NCBI GenBank assembly: GCA_014529385.2
Contig: CM043962.1
Span: forward strand, 45,575,598-45,639,597
Source of the DNA: Adiantum capillus-veneris
Lineage: Eukaryota; Streptophyta; Polypodiopsida; Polypodiales; Pteridaceae
Length of the DNA: 64,000 nucleotides
Reading direction: 5' to 3'
Shown here: positions 1 to 10,207 of the stretch, piece by piece
How positions within the stretch are numbered: position 1 is the first letter of the stretch
Layout of the letters: each line of letters begins with the position of its first letter
Made by a program: the position numbers and the translations under genes
Notes under the pieces: generated by a model
Seen by the model: the letters and a program-made list of their open reading frames with translations, nothing else
The model's database searches: none
Told to the model about the DNA's origin: nothing

Positions 1-105
1 CCTGCTTGTGATTGGCTAGGCCCGGAGGGGTCCAATGAGCTTCAAGCATACAAGGGGGGTCGACCAAGGAAGCTAGGGGCATGCTTGGGGGGGTATACTC
101 TCCCA

Positions 106-106
<1 letters not shown>

Positions 107-146
<40 letters not shown>
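107..146. repeat. (CT)n microsatellite
   Basis: About 20 uninterrupted CT dinucleotides. The Ser/Leu-rich frames across it are artefacts of the repeat. Confidence 0.95.
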
Positions 147-149
<3 letters not shown>

Positions 150-1200
150 GTGTATTGTGCAAAGTGCAAGAGCTCCCTCTCCTTCTCCAAGCTAGCAGAG
201 AGGTTGAGAGCCTACACCAACACTCTTGGCTATGGAATGCAAATCCAACGAAGATCCGTGCTTCAATGCTTAAGCTTGTCATCTTCTCCATCTTCAGTAC
301 TATGCTATTATGTATGCTAGCAAGAAGAGTGATGATAATTGAGGAACTAATTCTTTCTCCTATGAAATGTTTCTTCTTCCTCTTCCCTACCCTCATTCCC
401 TGCTATACCTCTCCACCTTCCAAGGTGTTTGAGGTCTTGGGACTGAGGCTTGGGATAGTTAATGTTTTCCACAAAGTTTATGTTATGCTTGTGATGCATC
501 AAGCTTTCCAGCTTCATTGCATCACCTAGGTCACAAGGAACACAAAGATTGTATTGTAACAAGTCTCTCTTGATAGGAGAAACTATAATAAAAATGCATA
601 TTGGAGAGGGGACCGACTCCACATAAATTTGGTCCTCAATTTTTGTGATGTTCAGTAAACTCTCTCTCTTGCAAAAGTATTGTTCATGCCAAGTTAACTA
701 AATGCTATGTTTATGTTGCTACCATTAGTTAAGTTCACCCGCTATGCTCTCAAAGTAATTTCCCAAAAGTACTTTCTCTAATTTCCACTACTCTCAAAGT
801 TAATAGGCCATTTCCATTACAATCCATGCATTTCCACCATTGTTATGATAGCTTTATTGAAACATTGTTTTCCATGTGTTACTTCATTGTTGGGGATGGC
901 CTCTAGGTCATCCCAAGCAGACTTGATGGACGTCTCAAGATTGCTAGATATTGTGGGGAGAGAGTAGTGTACAACGTTAGTTTTTGAGTGGTGAACAAAT
1001 AAAATGTGGACACAAAGCTATTTTATAGCTTTTGAGAGGCTCTCAAATTAATATTTTATTGAATAGATGTCTGATTTGACACCTCAATAGCTTCATTCCC
1101 TACTGGCACTATGCAAAAAGAATATTACTAAACAATTCTTTGTATAGTGAGCAATACAAATGTTAGATGATGAGCTATGGTGAGCTATCACCCTCAGCCT

Positions 1201-1228
1201 ACACACACACACACACACACACACACAC
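1201..1228. repeat. (AC)n microsatellite
   Basis: Fourteen AC dinucleotides followed by a C-rich sequence. Confidence 0.95.
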
Positions 1229-1318
1229 CCCTACCTCGGAGCATCGCCTCTCCCTTCATGGCCTTGTCCTGGCACCACCCTTGCATGGGGCCTTTTTCCA
1301 GCCATGTGACACGTGTGA

Positions 1319-1320
<2 letters not shown>

Positions 1321-1363
<43 letters not shown>
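1321..1363. repeat. Poly-C homopolymer, 43 nt
   Basis: An uninterrupted run of 43 C. Such runs are uncommon in plant DNA and error-prone in sequencing, so its true length is uncertain. Confidence 0.9.
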
Positions 1364-1503
1364 ACATTTTTAATCTCTTGAAGGTGGTTCACAACGGGCC
1401 ATGGCCCTGTGCTCCAAGCATATAATGTGTGTGGCCATGACCCCTTACTCCAAGTTTATAATGTGCATGCCCCAGCTATAGGATGAATTACATTCCTTGC
1501 CCC

Positions 1504-1719
1504 TTAAGAATAATTTTCGTCCTCGAAAATTTGAATGGAATGAGTAAACTCAAAGTTGAAGAACCTTTTCTTAATAATTCTTACTTGCTCCCATGTTGAA
1601 CTCTCCTCATCACAATCTTTCCACTTAACTAAACACTCTTTATAAATCGTGTTTCTGATTCTCGTTTCTCTAGTGTCTAGTATTTTCTTTGAATCATGTA
1701 AAAGAGATTGAGTATTCAT
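1504..1719 (-). pseudogene. pol: Chromodomain end of Ty3/gypsy integrase (relic G)
   Basis: The minus-strand frame encodes about 70 residues with a chromodomain core: ILDTRETRIRN, then CLVKWKDCDEESSTWE, then a hydrophobic and acidic tail. This is the C-terminal targeting module of chromovirus integrases, thought to bind histone marks. Here it is the terminal piece of relic G; the rest of integrase lies at 3532-4815, beyond the insertion of element T. An intact chromovirus pol would run straight into this domain, so the gene is split and dead. Confidence 0.8.
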
Positions 1720-1788
1720 GAGTTTTATTATTTGATCATCTTGAATGAGATTATTAGATTGACCAAACTTCCTTTTGAGTCTACTAGT

Positions 1789-2052
1789 TGTTGGAGATGG
1801 CGGCTATGGTGGGTGAAGGCGAGGAGCCATGTGATGTAGAGAAGCGTGCATGGTAGGAAATGAGAGAAAGAGAGAGGTCGACACAGTTGAAAACAACACT
1901 ATATTGTATCATGTATGTTTTGTGAAAAGACTTACAACATAAAAGCAATCTTTCCATTCAAACTACTAAAAGAAGACTAAAGTGTATATGCATGCCTTAT
2001 GAGGAGTTTCCCACGGGCTTGACACATTGGACCCGGCCTTGAATAGTCAATA
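1789..2052 (-). repeat. 3' LTR of element T
   Basis: 264 bp, collinear with 3255-3518. The outer end is intact (TGTTGG at 1789). The inner edge has drifted (CAATA where the partner reads CAACA) and abuts the C-run that is the polypurine tract on the minus strand. Confidence 0.85.
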
Positions 2053-2423
2053 AACCCCCCCCCTCAAGCCAAAACCACTGAGAATTGACTCGAGACAGAC
2101 CATGATAGAGTTCAATCACTTGAAACTACGAGTAGAAGTCCCCCCTTTGACAACAACATAGGTGTGTGTGTGCATTTCCCTCAGACGACTATTAGTGTCA
2201 GACAACAAGAATTCAAAACCAAACATAAAAGGCCGGTCTTACCACTGATGTGTGGCAGTGTGTATAAACTGTACAATTTATTGACAAATGACTGACATAA
2301 AAAAGGAAACGTAAAAACAAACTGAAAAACTACAAGACGTCACTTTCTACAAGAAGCATCGGTGCTTCATCATCATCATCACCATCAACCATATTGAGCT
2401 GTCATTTGTTCTTTTTAAAACAT

Positions 2424-3149
2424 TTATCCAAAGGATAATTGGTCTTTCCACAGTGGACGTGAGATTTTTTTTTTGATATAGTCCTTAGTTTGATGGTTGC
2501 TACAGCCACATATCGCACAAGGTCTATTGCTGGTAGTAGGTATGGTTGAAGTTGCAATCGAAGTGCAACCACAAGCTACATATGCAATAGGTATGGCAGA
2601 ACTAGCCCGTGGTACTTGTTTCTCTTCTTCCTGCAATGAATTAACGATAGCGTCCAAAGAAGGCAGTGGATCCTTCTCCTTTAAAATAGCTACAATTTGA
2701 CAAAATTTTGCACCTATGCTATTAAGTAAAACAATTATAAGATCTTCATATGGCACAGGGGCTTCAACATAAATTAGCTGAGTGTAGATGCTTTTTCTGT
2801 TAGATAAAGCTGCAATATTCTCCTCATCATGCATGGAAGGAGAATACAACTCCAATTTTAGGCTCATTTTGGAGTACTTGGCTTTCGTACCAAATATTTT
2901 TTCTAATTCCATCCAAGCAGTATTTGAAGATTGCACGTCATCCAAATAATGAATAAAGTCATCTTTGAGAGATGTCAGGATAATACATAATGCTTGTTCG
3001 TCCTTGCATAGTTTCTCGATAGATAGCGCTCTCGTAACTGCAGCAGATGTGCCAGCTTCGTCGGATGATAAGGGCTGTAGAGAGAAAATTAGCATGTGTT
3101 TCAGTGTCATAAATTTATCAGCATGCGAGGGTGACCATATTGATGCCAA
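2424..3149 (-). CDS. gag: Copia-type Gag of element T
   Basis: An open frame of 241 codons on the minus strand, apparently the only gene of T. The middle part has the pattern of copia Gag (UBN2-like): LTSLKDDFIHYLDDVQSS, then W-MELEKIFGTKA and KLELYSPSMHDEENIAAL, a mostly helical capsid-like region. Near the C-terminus CAICGCSNHQTKDY matches a CCHC zinc knuckle with the last Cys replaced by Tyr, so RNA binding may be impaired. The frame then ends without protease, integrase or RT. The true start is uncertain; homology suggests it begins close to the annotated 5' end. Confidence 0.75.
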   Translation of the reverse strand: MASIWSPSHADKFMTLKHMLIFSLQPLSSDEAGTSAAVTRALSIEKLCKDEQALCIILTSLKDDFIHYLDDVQSSNTAWMELEKIFGTKAKYSKMSLKLELYSPSMHDEENIAALSNRKSIYTQLIYVEAPVPYEDLIIVLLNSIGAKFCQIVAILKEKDPLPSLDAIVNSLQEEEKQVPRASSAIPIAYVACGCTSIATSTIPTTSNRPCAICGCSNHQTKDYIKKKISRPLWKDQLSFG

Positions 3150-3238
3150 TTGTGCTCAGTTTTGTGCGGGTCAAAAATTCCCTTTCTTCTACAAGCAATT
3201 GCTCCCGCACGGTTGTGGAGCCGAGGCCAAGCAAGGCA

Positions 3239-3252
3239 AGGCTCTCATACCA
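3239..3252 (-). promoter_or_regulatory. Primer-binding site of element T (initiator tRNA-Met)
   Basis: The minus strand reads TGGTATGAGAGCC two bases inside the 5' LTR, one base off the complement of plant initiator tRNA-Met (TGGTATCAGAGCC). It fixes both the orientation and the inner LTR edge. Confidence 0.85.
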
Positions 3253-3254
3253 GC

Positions 3255-3518
3255 TATTAGAGATGGTGGCTATGGTGGGTGAAGGCAAGGAGCCATGTGG
3301 TGTAGAGAAGAGTCCAAGGTAGGAAACAAGAGAAAGAGAGAGGTCAACACAGCTGAAAACATTGCTATATTGTTTTACGTATGTTTTGTGAAAAGCCTTA
3401 TAATATAAAAGCAATCTTGGCATACGAACTACTAAAAGAAGACTAAAGTGTATCTGCATGCCTTATGAGGAGTTTCCCACGGGCTTGACACACTGGACCC
3501 AGGCTTGCATACCCAACA
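3255..3518 (-). repeat. 5' LTR of element T
   Basis: 264 bp, partner of 1789-2052. On the minus strand it begins TGTTGGGTATGC and ends at a drifted CTAATA next to the primer-binding site. Confidence 0.85.
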
Positions 3519-3531
3519 CTAGCGTGGAGTA

Positions 3532-4815
3532 CTAGATGTATGTCACTTGTCTTTGGTAATTTGACTTTGTAGGCCATATCTCCACTCTCTTTAGTACTAT
3601 GCAAGGTCCACAATACCATGGTGATAATTTTGGACATGCTCTCGTCTTTATGGTTTCAGACTTTTTAGGCACTCTCAAACAGTCTTTCCCCCCTTTTTCA
3701 AAGGTAAGAGGCCTTCTATGTAAATCAGTCAATGTCCTTGCTCTATCTTGAGCCTTTTTAATACTGTCTTTAGCAAGTTTAAGCATTTGATTCATATCTT
3801 CTAAAAGGTCTTTAGCTACCTAAACCTTTTCATGGTCCCGTCTTCATGGTTTCATAATTTTTAGGCACTTTCAAATAGACTTTCCCCCCTTCCTCAAGGG
3901 TAAGAGGCCTTCTATGTAAATCAGTATATATTCTTGCTCTATCTTTAGCCTTTTTAATACTATCTTTAGGAAGTTTAAGCATTTGATTCATATCTTCTAA
4001 AAAGTATTTAGCTACCTAAACCTTTTCCTTTTGCAATCCTACAACATAAGGAGCCCTATGCTAAAACCCATACATTAACATAAATGGACTATATCCACTG
4101 GAAGAGAGCTTGGCACGATTATATGCAAACTCTACTGTAGGTAAGTACTCTTCCCAATTAGTTTTCCATCTAGTTACATACTCATAGCATGTCTTCTAGG
4201 ATTTGATTCACCTTTCCAATTTGACCATCACTTTGAGGATGCTCAGTTGTACTTATGTTTAGTTTAGTGTCCAACCTCTTAAACATAGCTCTCCAAAAAT
4301 GGAAATTAAACTTCATGTCTCTGCTAGACACAATGTCTACTGGTAAACCATATAGTCAATATATATTTTCTACAAATAATCTAGCCAATTCACGAGTTTT
4401 AACATCAAATTGAGTTGGAATAAAATTAGCCATTTTGGTTAATCTATCCACTATCACCCACACAGAGTCATGCCCCCTCTATGTACTAGGTAATCCAACA
4501 ATGAAGTCCATGGAGATACTCTTCTATTTCTTTGATGAAGGAATATCTAAGGGATAGAGTAATCCTCCCATCTTAATCCTTTCAGCCTTATTGATCTGGC
4601 ATTTACCACATTTAACCACATATTCTAGGACGTCCTTATGAATTTCAAGCCAGTAAAATTTCATTTTAATAAGACTATAAGTCTTGTTTACACACATGGG
4701 TGTCCCGCACTTGGACTGTCATGACACTCATAAGTATATGGCGCCTAATCTTTCCATCTTTTGGGACACATACTCTACCTTTCTAGAGTAGATAGCCATA
4801 ATTTATGGAAAAATT
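3532..4815 (-). pseudogene. pol: Integrase of chromovirus relic G (decayed)
   Basis: Read on the minus strand, right to left: a decayed zinc domain, then CGKCQINKAERIKMGG, then the catalytic core with MDFIVGLPST (first Asp), IVSSRDMKF (second-Asp region), HPQSDGQIGKVNQ (the Glu of DDE now appears lost) and EYLPTVEFAYNRAKLSSSGYSP. At least two in-frame stops are visible, one after PSSKK and one inside VENIY-LYG, plus a frameshift in the zinc domain. The 3' part carries an internal tandem duplication. The chromodomain continues at 1504-1719 beyond element T. Confidence 0.8.
3640..4027 (-). repeat. Tandem duplication of about 190 bp inside the relic integrase
   Basis: About 3640-3827 and 3838-4027 are diverged direct repeats sharing segments such as CCTTCTATGTAAATCAGT and AAGCATTTGATTCATATC. 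Both encode the same stretch of the integrase C-terminal region, so this is a local duplication within the relic. Confidence 0.8.
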
Positions 4816-5286
4816 CTTCCACTTGAATCATTCTAAGCACCCGTCGATGCTTCATTCTCATTGGAGGCCGCTTGTTCTACATCCACTTTCTAGGAGGGTG
4901 CAACTTGGAATCAATCTTTCTCATGATGTGGTAAGCAAAATTTGTTTTCAACAAGTGCATTGTGTTTCTCTTTTCAAGCTCTTTCAGTAAAGCATAATCA
5001 TTTCCAATTTTGTGGTGGTTTGCAACTATGTGTCTACAAGAGAAATGGTTGTTTTTTGACATTTTGACCATAAGAGGATGTTGTTAGACCTTAGGGCGAC
5101 CTACCTTAATTGTTCTATTGCAGTGTTTTTGACCTAGACAATGATGGATTGGGATTTTGTTACCTTGTCGGATGACCTCTAAACTTTGTAGAATTGTGCC
5201 CTATGGCCTAATATAGCTTCCCCTAAAGTTTCACAATGATCCAAGTTCATTTAATCAACAAAATGTCATGATGACCTAGAGCGGTG
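4816..5286. other. Non-coding stretch, probably LTR of element X
   Basis: No supportable gene. It lies between relic G and a repeat unit (5287-5391) that reappears just upstream of the X primer-binding site, so it is probably U3/R sequence of the X LTR. I cannot locate the LTR start. Confidence 0.35.
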
Positions 5287-5391
5287 AGAAAGGACATAGG
5301 CAGGTTTCCAAATTAGAGAGTGATGGTTTGTTGGTTATGTTGATTGTTTAGCTTTTTAGGTTCACTTCTAAAGGTTGACACCCTCCAAGAG
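5287..5391 (+). repeat. Repeat unit of the X LTR, left of the A' insertion
   Basis: Matches 9979-10087 with scattered differences (GAGAAAGGACATAGGCAGG, then TTGGTTATGTTGATTG, then AAAGGTTGACACCCTC). The unit seems to be tandemly repeated with a period near 130 bp; A' inserted between two copies. Confidence 0.7.
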
Positions 5392-6003
5392 TGTGCGCTT
5401 ATGTCGCACGTGTCAATGCAAGGAACTTGCCGATACACTGTGTGCGAGCCACAAATGGCTCCAAGCACACAACAAGCATAAACTAGTAAGCTCAAAGAAG
5501 GCGATGGTGTGTCACTCACCGCTCTACGCTTGCTTCGTGGAGGATTCCTCGCCGCGAAGAAGAAGGAGACGCCGCTACGACGCGCTCAACCGCTTCACCA
5601 CCGTCGTGCCTTCATAATGCTCGATCGCCCACACACTCCCTCTCTCTCCCTCTCTCACTCTCTCTCTCTCTCTCACACACACACACAAAGAGATGAAGAA
5701 GAAGAAGAAGGAGATGGAGCAAGAGCACTCTTCAATTGCACAAATGAGAGAATGAGTGGATTTTAGGTTTAGTTGACTTTTATATGAGCTCGCCCCATTC
5801 ACACTTGGGCGCCCATGCTTAGCCAACTAATCCCTTGAATGTTCCAGTTAGAGTGCGCCTCTCATTGGCGATCACTCTTACCCTTTTCCTATTGGACCGA
5901 CAAGCCCGGTACTTGACTCTACCAAATAAATAATACAATGTCCGCCATAGGTTAGAACGTCCATTGTAGGTGATAGGGTGTCCGTGAGCCGTGAGGGTTA
6001 ACA
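5392..6003 (-). repeat. 3' LTR of A'
   Basis: From about 5411 it matches the 549-bp LTR of A, including ACTTGCCGATACACTGTG versus ACTTGCTACGCGCCGTG, the CT/CA tract and the end GAGGGTTAACA. The first 19 bp (5392-5410) have no counterpart in the A LTRs yet lie inside the target duplication. A TATA-like stretch CATATAAAAG on the minus strand lies near 5774-5784. Confidence 0.8.
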
Positions 6004-6921
6004 TGCCCCCCCTTCCTGATGTAGATTCCATCCTCGGAAGCTATTGAGTTGAAGCTTGTTCGTCGAGGTGGAAGAGCATTTGAGATGAATGTCCGTAGCC
6101 TTCTTCAATCACTGCAAAATCAAACAACATTAGCACAGTAATTGCATTCTCATAAGCAATTAAAAAGCATATGCAGTTTTAGGCAGACAAGTTGATTGGT
6201 AACAGAATTTTAAACAATTTGTCAGCAATAAACATTAAATTGCAATGTAATCAAATGCATAAACAGATGTAAAGGTAAAAAATTAAACAAGTATGGGGTC
6301 GCTAATTTAACGGTCGAAAGGCACTAGAGATCGACTATTAATACCATGGGTAAGATTCTTAATTTTCTCTGGTCAATTAAGTTGTTTAATCGCGAGAGCC
6401 AAGTATTTCATGTTCGAGGGCTGACTAGAGGCTATACCTAGAAGACCTTGTAGTTAAGCTACAATAAAAGGAATTTCTCATGAAATCATCGCCTGACTGA
6501 TTACCTTTTCTTTGATCCCCCAAAGTCTTTTCACAGTGATTCAATTTTGATGTGTGTGCTTATTTTGTATGCCTTGGGTTTTTTGCTTTTCAAGGAAAAG
6601 CGCCCACACTGGGAACCTCTAGGGCTCTAGTACCATAGGCGATACATGTGAGTGAAGTACCCAATCAAGCTGAGATTTCTCTTCCAGCTTAAGATTTTAC
6701 ATTGTGGCACTTTGATTTTTTTGTTTGTTCATTTTCAACATTTTAATTTTGTAACTTTGGGGGGTCATATAACATTGATACACCTCCCTAGGCTCATCAC
6801 ACAAGTAAACTCCCTTTATAATACTTAAGCTAAAGGTCAATAGGGTCAAGCCCACTAGAAAGCCCTAGTACCTTCCATACAATGCTGCCTAAATCGGATT
6901 AAGAACCTAAGTAACCATTGA
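6004..6921 (-). other. 3' non-coding region of A', with polypurine tract
   Basis: Directly inside the LTR the minus strand reads AGGAAGGGGGGGGCA, the polypurine tract. The remainder is closely similar to 19698-20600 of A, for example GGTCGCTAATTTAACGGTC, and has no open frame. Similarity stops at AAGTAACCATTG (6921), where copia sequence starts. Confidence 0.8.
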
Positions 6922-9384
6922 TGCCCAATGATTCTCTTGGAGGTGCTATGTACTTTGTTACGTTCATTGATGATGCTAGCAGGAAGGTATGGGCATACCC
7001 CATTCGTAAGAAGGATATGGTGTTTGATATATTTAAGCAATGGTTGGCTCTTGTCGAGAACCAATCAGGTTGTAAGTTGAAGTGCTACGGACAATGGGGG
7101 TGAATTTATGTCTCATGCTTTCACAACATTATGTGTTGAGAAGGGTATACGATGCGAGCTTAGTGCTCCCTATACACCTCCTCAAAATGGTGTGGCAGAG
7201 CGCATGAACAGGACTATACAAGAAAAAGTCCGTAGTATGCTTTCTATGGCTGGTTTGTCAAATGGATTTTGGGCTGAAGCTGTTGCCACTTTTGTGCATT
7301 TGATAAATCGTTCACCTAGTGTTCCTTTGGGCTTCAAAGTGCCTGAAGAGGTATGGACAGGTTTGACACCTTCGTATGGTCACCTTCGTGTTTTTGGCTG
7401 TGACGCTTATGTACATGTACCTAAGGCAAAACGCAGCAAATTGGATCCAAAGAGCAAGAGATGTATCTTCTTGGGTTATGGTAGCTCTGGTGAGATGGGT
7501 TATCGATTGTGGGATCCTATTGACAGGAAGATTGTGCGTAGCCATGACGCTGTTTTTCATGAGGACTCTATGAATAGAGCATCACCGCGAACGGTTGAGG
7601 TTCGGCGTGTGATATTTGAGGAGGATGGTCATCGGTATGATGGTCCCATGGCTGCTCGTGGGCAGCCCATTGACCCTCAAGTGGGAGATCAGCCCTTGTT
7701 GGGAGATCATGTAGATGTGGGACAGCCAGATGCACCTCCTGCACAGTCTTTGAGGCGTTCGGAGCGGCGTGCAAGACAGCCTCAGCGTTTTGTGCCTTCC
7801 ATGGATTATGTATTGTTGACTGATTGCGGGGAGCCATCATGTTATGATGAGGCCATGTCTAGTGTTGACAAGCTCAAGTGGGAGCAGGCTATGCAGTCAG
7901 AGATGGATTCGTTGATCCAAAATGAAACATGGGAGCTTACTCCTTTGCCAAAGGGTAAGAAGGCACTACCATGCAAGTGGGTTTACAAGATAAAATTGTG
8001 TTCAATGGATGCAAAGCCTAGGTACAAAGCAAGGATTGTGGCTAAAGGATTCAAGCAACAGAAGGGCATTGATTTTGACGAGATCTTCTCCCCAGTGGTG
8101 AAGATGTCTACTTTGCGTATGTTGTTTGCTTTGGTAGCTACAGAAGACATGGAGTTGAAGCAAATGGATGTAAAGACAGTTTTCTTACATCCGGACTTGC
8201 ACGAGGATTTGTACATGGAGCAACCAAGTGGGTTTGTTATTCATGGTTCAAAGAAGATGGTATGCCGGCTTCTTAAGACCTTGTATGGGCTGAAGCAATC
8301 ATCTCGTGAATGGTATCTTAAGTTTGATGCATTCATGAGTTCATTGGGTTATGTACGCAGTTATGAGGACCCATGCCTCTATACTCGCAAGGCTGCAGAT
8401 GGTAGTCTTATTGTTTTGGTTTTGTATGTGGATGACATGCTGATCGCAGGGAAGTGTATTTCTGATGTGGATGCCTTGAAACATAGGCTACATGAGACCT
8501 TTTCCATGAAGGATCTTGGGGATGCCAGTCATATTTTGGGTATGCGGATCACTCGTGATCGTTCTCGCAAGATGCTTTTTCTTAGTCAGAAAGAGTACAT
8601 TGACAGGGTGCTTGAGAGTTTTCATATGGAAGGGGGGAAGGCCATTAGTACCCCGTTGCCTCCATATGTAAAACTCAGCCATGATGACTGCCCTCAGACA
8701 GATTTGGAGACTACAAAGATGTCTCAGATTCCCTATGCGTCAGCTGTTGGTTCCTTGATGTATGCCATGGTGGCTATGCATCCAGATCTTGCTCATGCAG
8801 TTGGTGTGGTTAGCAGGTACATGTCTAACCCGGGCAAGCGTCATTGGGATGCAGTGAGAGGTATTCTCAGATACTTGAGAGGGACTTCAGATTTGTCCCT
8901 ATGTTATGGTGAGAAGGATATGTCTGTTTGCGGATATACAGATTCAGACTATGCAAGGTCAGTGGACTCGAGGAAGTCTACTAGCGGCTATGTGTTCACA
9001 GTTGCAGGTGGACCGGTTTCGTGGGCATCACGTTTACAACCATGCGTTGCTTTGAGCACTACAGAGGCTGAATATATGGCTGCCATTGAGGCTACCAAGG
9101 AGGCCGTATGGCTCTCACGACTAGTGGGAGATCTTGGTATGGCTGGTGATGCTCCGATTCTACATTGTGATAGCCAGAGTGCCATAGCGTTGGCACGGAA
9201 TCCTGTCTTCCATGCGAAGACAAAGCACATTGAGGTGAGGTATCACTTCATACGAGAGGTGCTAGAGGACAAGCGCATAGAGCTTTTCAAGGTACACACT
9301 GACGATAACCCTGCTGATCTACTCACGAAGTCATTAGCCTCACAGCGGTTTGCACACTGCAGATCGCTGATGGGTACGGCTTGA
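6922..9384 (+). pseudogene. pol: Ty1/copia Pol: integrase C-terminal half, RT, RNase H
   Basis: The first part, [20 protein letters not shown], is integrase core; a small deletion near 7090 shifts the frame just before DNGGEF. From there 760 codons are open. Integrase Glu lies in PPQNGVAERMNR. RT has KARIVAKGFKQ, then DVKTVFLHPDL, and the catalytic YVDDM at 8425-8439. RNase H has TDSDYARSVDSRKSTSGYV, ALSTTEAEYMA, DSQSAIALARNP and HIEVRYHFIRE. The domain order (integrase before RT) is diagnostic of copia. RT and RNase H look chemically intact; the gene is dead because it lacks everything 5' of the integrase core and carries the frameshift. Confidence 0.9.
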
Positions 9385-9427
9385 CTTCTTTTGCTGTACT
9401 TTGGCCACTTTAAAGGCACACTGCCTT

Positions 9428-9439
9428 TAAGTGGGAGAT
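9428..9439 (+). promoter_or_regulatory. Polypurine tract of element K
   Basis: AAGTGGGAGAT lies directly before TGTTGGG, the common copia arrangement for priming plus-strand DNA. Confidence 0.8.
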
Positions 9440-9626
9440 TGTTGGGTTAAAGGCCCGTGTGCCCGGCTGCCCGTTGTTCAGCCGCCCATGTACAACCATT
9501 CATTTACTCATTCATAATAACCATACTCACAACTACACATTGTAGTGTGAGTACTGCCCCGCCACACACTGTGTCTATCTCCTTCTTCGTGCTGGCTCTC
9601 TGTGTGTGTGCTCTCCGATCCCAACA
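9440..9626 (+). repeat. 3' LTR of element K, 187 bp
   Basis: Begins TGTTGGGTTAAAG and ends GATCCCAACA, a 7-bp terminal inverted repeat. Short for a plant LTR but within the copia range. Its 5' partner is missing. Confidence 0.8.
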
Positions 9627-9952
9627 ACACACACACAAAGACATGAAGAAGAAGAAGAAGGAGATGGAGCAAGAGCACTCTTCAATTGCACAAATGAGAG
9701 AATGAGTGGATTTTAGGTTTAGTTGACTTTTATATGAGCTCATCCCATTCACACTTGGGCGCCCATGCTTAGCCAACTAATCCCTTGAATGTTCCAGTTA
9801 GAGTGCGCCTCTCATTGGCGATCACTCTTACCCTTTTCATATTGGACCGACAAGCCCGGTACCTGACTCTACCAAATAAATAATACATTGTCCGCCGTAG
9901 GTTAGAACCCCGTCGTAGGTGATAGGGTGTCCGTGAACCGTGAGGGTTAACA
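9627..9952 (-). repeat. Fragment of the A' 5' LTR
   Basis: Collinear with about 5680-6003 (AAGAAGAAGAAGGAGATGG, then CACTTGGGCGCCCATGC, then GAGGGTTAACA). It resumes in the CA microsatellite directly after copia element K and ends at the AAGAG target duplication. Confidence 0.85.
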
Positions 9953-10185
9953 AAGAGTCTTCATGCCCCATTTGAATCAAAGGAGAAAGGACATAGGCAG
10001 GTTTCCAGTTTAAAGAGTGATGGCTTGTTGGTTATGTTGATTGGTTAGCTTGTTAGGTTCATTTCTAAAGGTTGACACCCTCAAAGAGTCTTCATGCCCC
10101 ATTTGAATCACTTCCTAGGATATTGACATTAATTTAGTGCCTGATAGCTATGCTACAAACATCCAATCGCAACGACCCACTAACA
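9953..10185 (+). repeat. 3' end of the X LTR, with a tandem repeat of about 130 bp
   Basis: AAGAGTCTTCATGCCCC occurs at 9953 and again near 10082, giving a repeat period near 130 bp. The LTR appears to end CCCACTAACA at 10185, just before a primer-binding site. Confidence 0.55.
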
Positions 10186-10186
10186 T

Positions 10187-10207
10187 TGGTGACATTGTTG
10201 TCGAGGA
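10187..10207 (+). promoter_or_regulatory. Degenerate primer-binding site of element X
   Basis: TGGTGACATTGTTGTCGAGG resembles the Y (13976) and A (32041) sites, TGGCGTCRCTGTCGGG, which look tRNA-Asp-like. Several mismatches; the call rests mostly on position and on the shared layout with Y. Confidence 0.45.

Larger units (their letters stand above)
1..1492. other. Unassigned flank, probably containing the 3' LTR of gypsy relic G
   Basis: No convincing coding region; short open frames here are low-complexity or lie over microsatellites. On the minus strand, the relic G chromodomain frame stops near 1504, is followed by a purine-rich stretch (about 1493-1507), and the sequence then begins TGTAATTC at 1492. 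That is the usual order of pol end, polypurine tract and 3' LTR start, so an LTR probably runs leftward from 1492. I cannot see its other end. Simple repeats inside are listed separately. Confidence 0.35.
1789..3518 (-). mobile_element. Element T: complete gag-only LTR retrotransposon (TR-GAG type)
   Basis: Two direct repeats of 264 bp (1789-2052 and 3255-3518) bound a 1.2-kb interior. The outer ends are TGTTGG and CCAACA. Flanking pentamers CTAGT (1784-1788) and CTAGC (3519-3523) look like a target duplication with one later change. On the minus strand an initiator-Met PBS follows the 5' LTR (3239-3252) and a G-rich tract (about 2053-2066) precedes the 3' LTR. The only gene is a copia-type gag. 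It has no pol, so movement would need enzymes supplied by another element. It sits inside relic G. The LTRs differ at roughly one position in ten by eye, so it is an old insertion. Confidence 0.85.
6922..9626 (+). mobile_element. Element K: 5'-truncated Ty1/copia retrotransposon
   Basis: Starts abruptly within the integrase core and continues through RT and RNase H to a purine tract and a 187-bp 3' LTR with ends TGTTGGG and CCCAACA. The 5' LTR, PBS, gag, protease and integrase zinc domain are absent. Its right end abuts a CA repeat of the A' LTR. Confidence 0.88.
5392..9952 (-). mobile_element. Element A': deleted relative of element A, carrying copia element K
   Basis: A matching AAGAG pentamer lies at 5387-5391 and 9953-9957. 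The left part (5392-6921) is collinear with 19135-20600 of element A: LTR, purine tract and 3' non-coding region on the minus strand. The right part (9627-9952) is the outer portion of the opposite LTR. The whole coding interior is missing and is replaced by the 3' half of copia element K. The simplest history is that K inserted into the CA microsatellite of the A' 5' LTR, after which one deletion removed the A' interior together with the 5' half of K. Confidence 0.8.

Noticed and set aside
1167..1425. Proline-rich ORFs
   Set aside because: Translation of the AC repeat and the 43-nt poly-C run.
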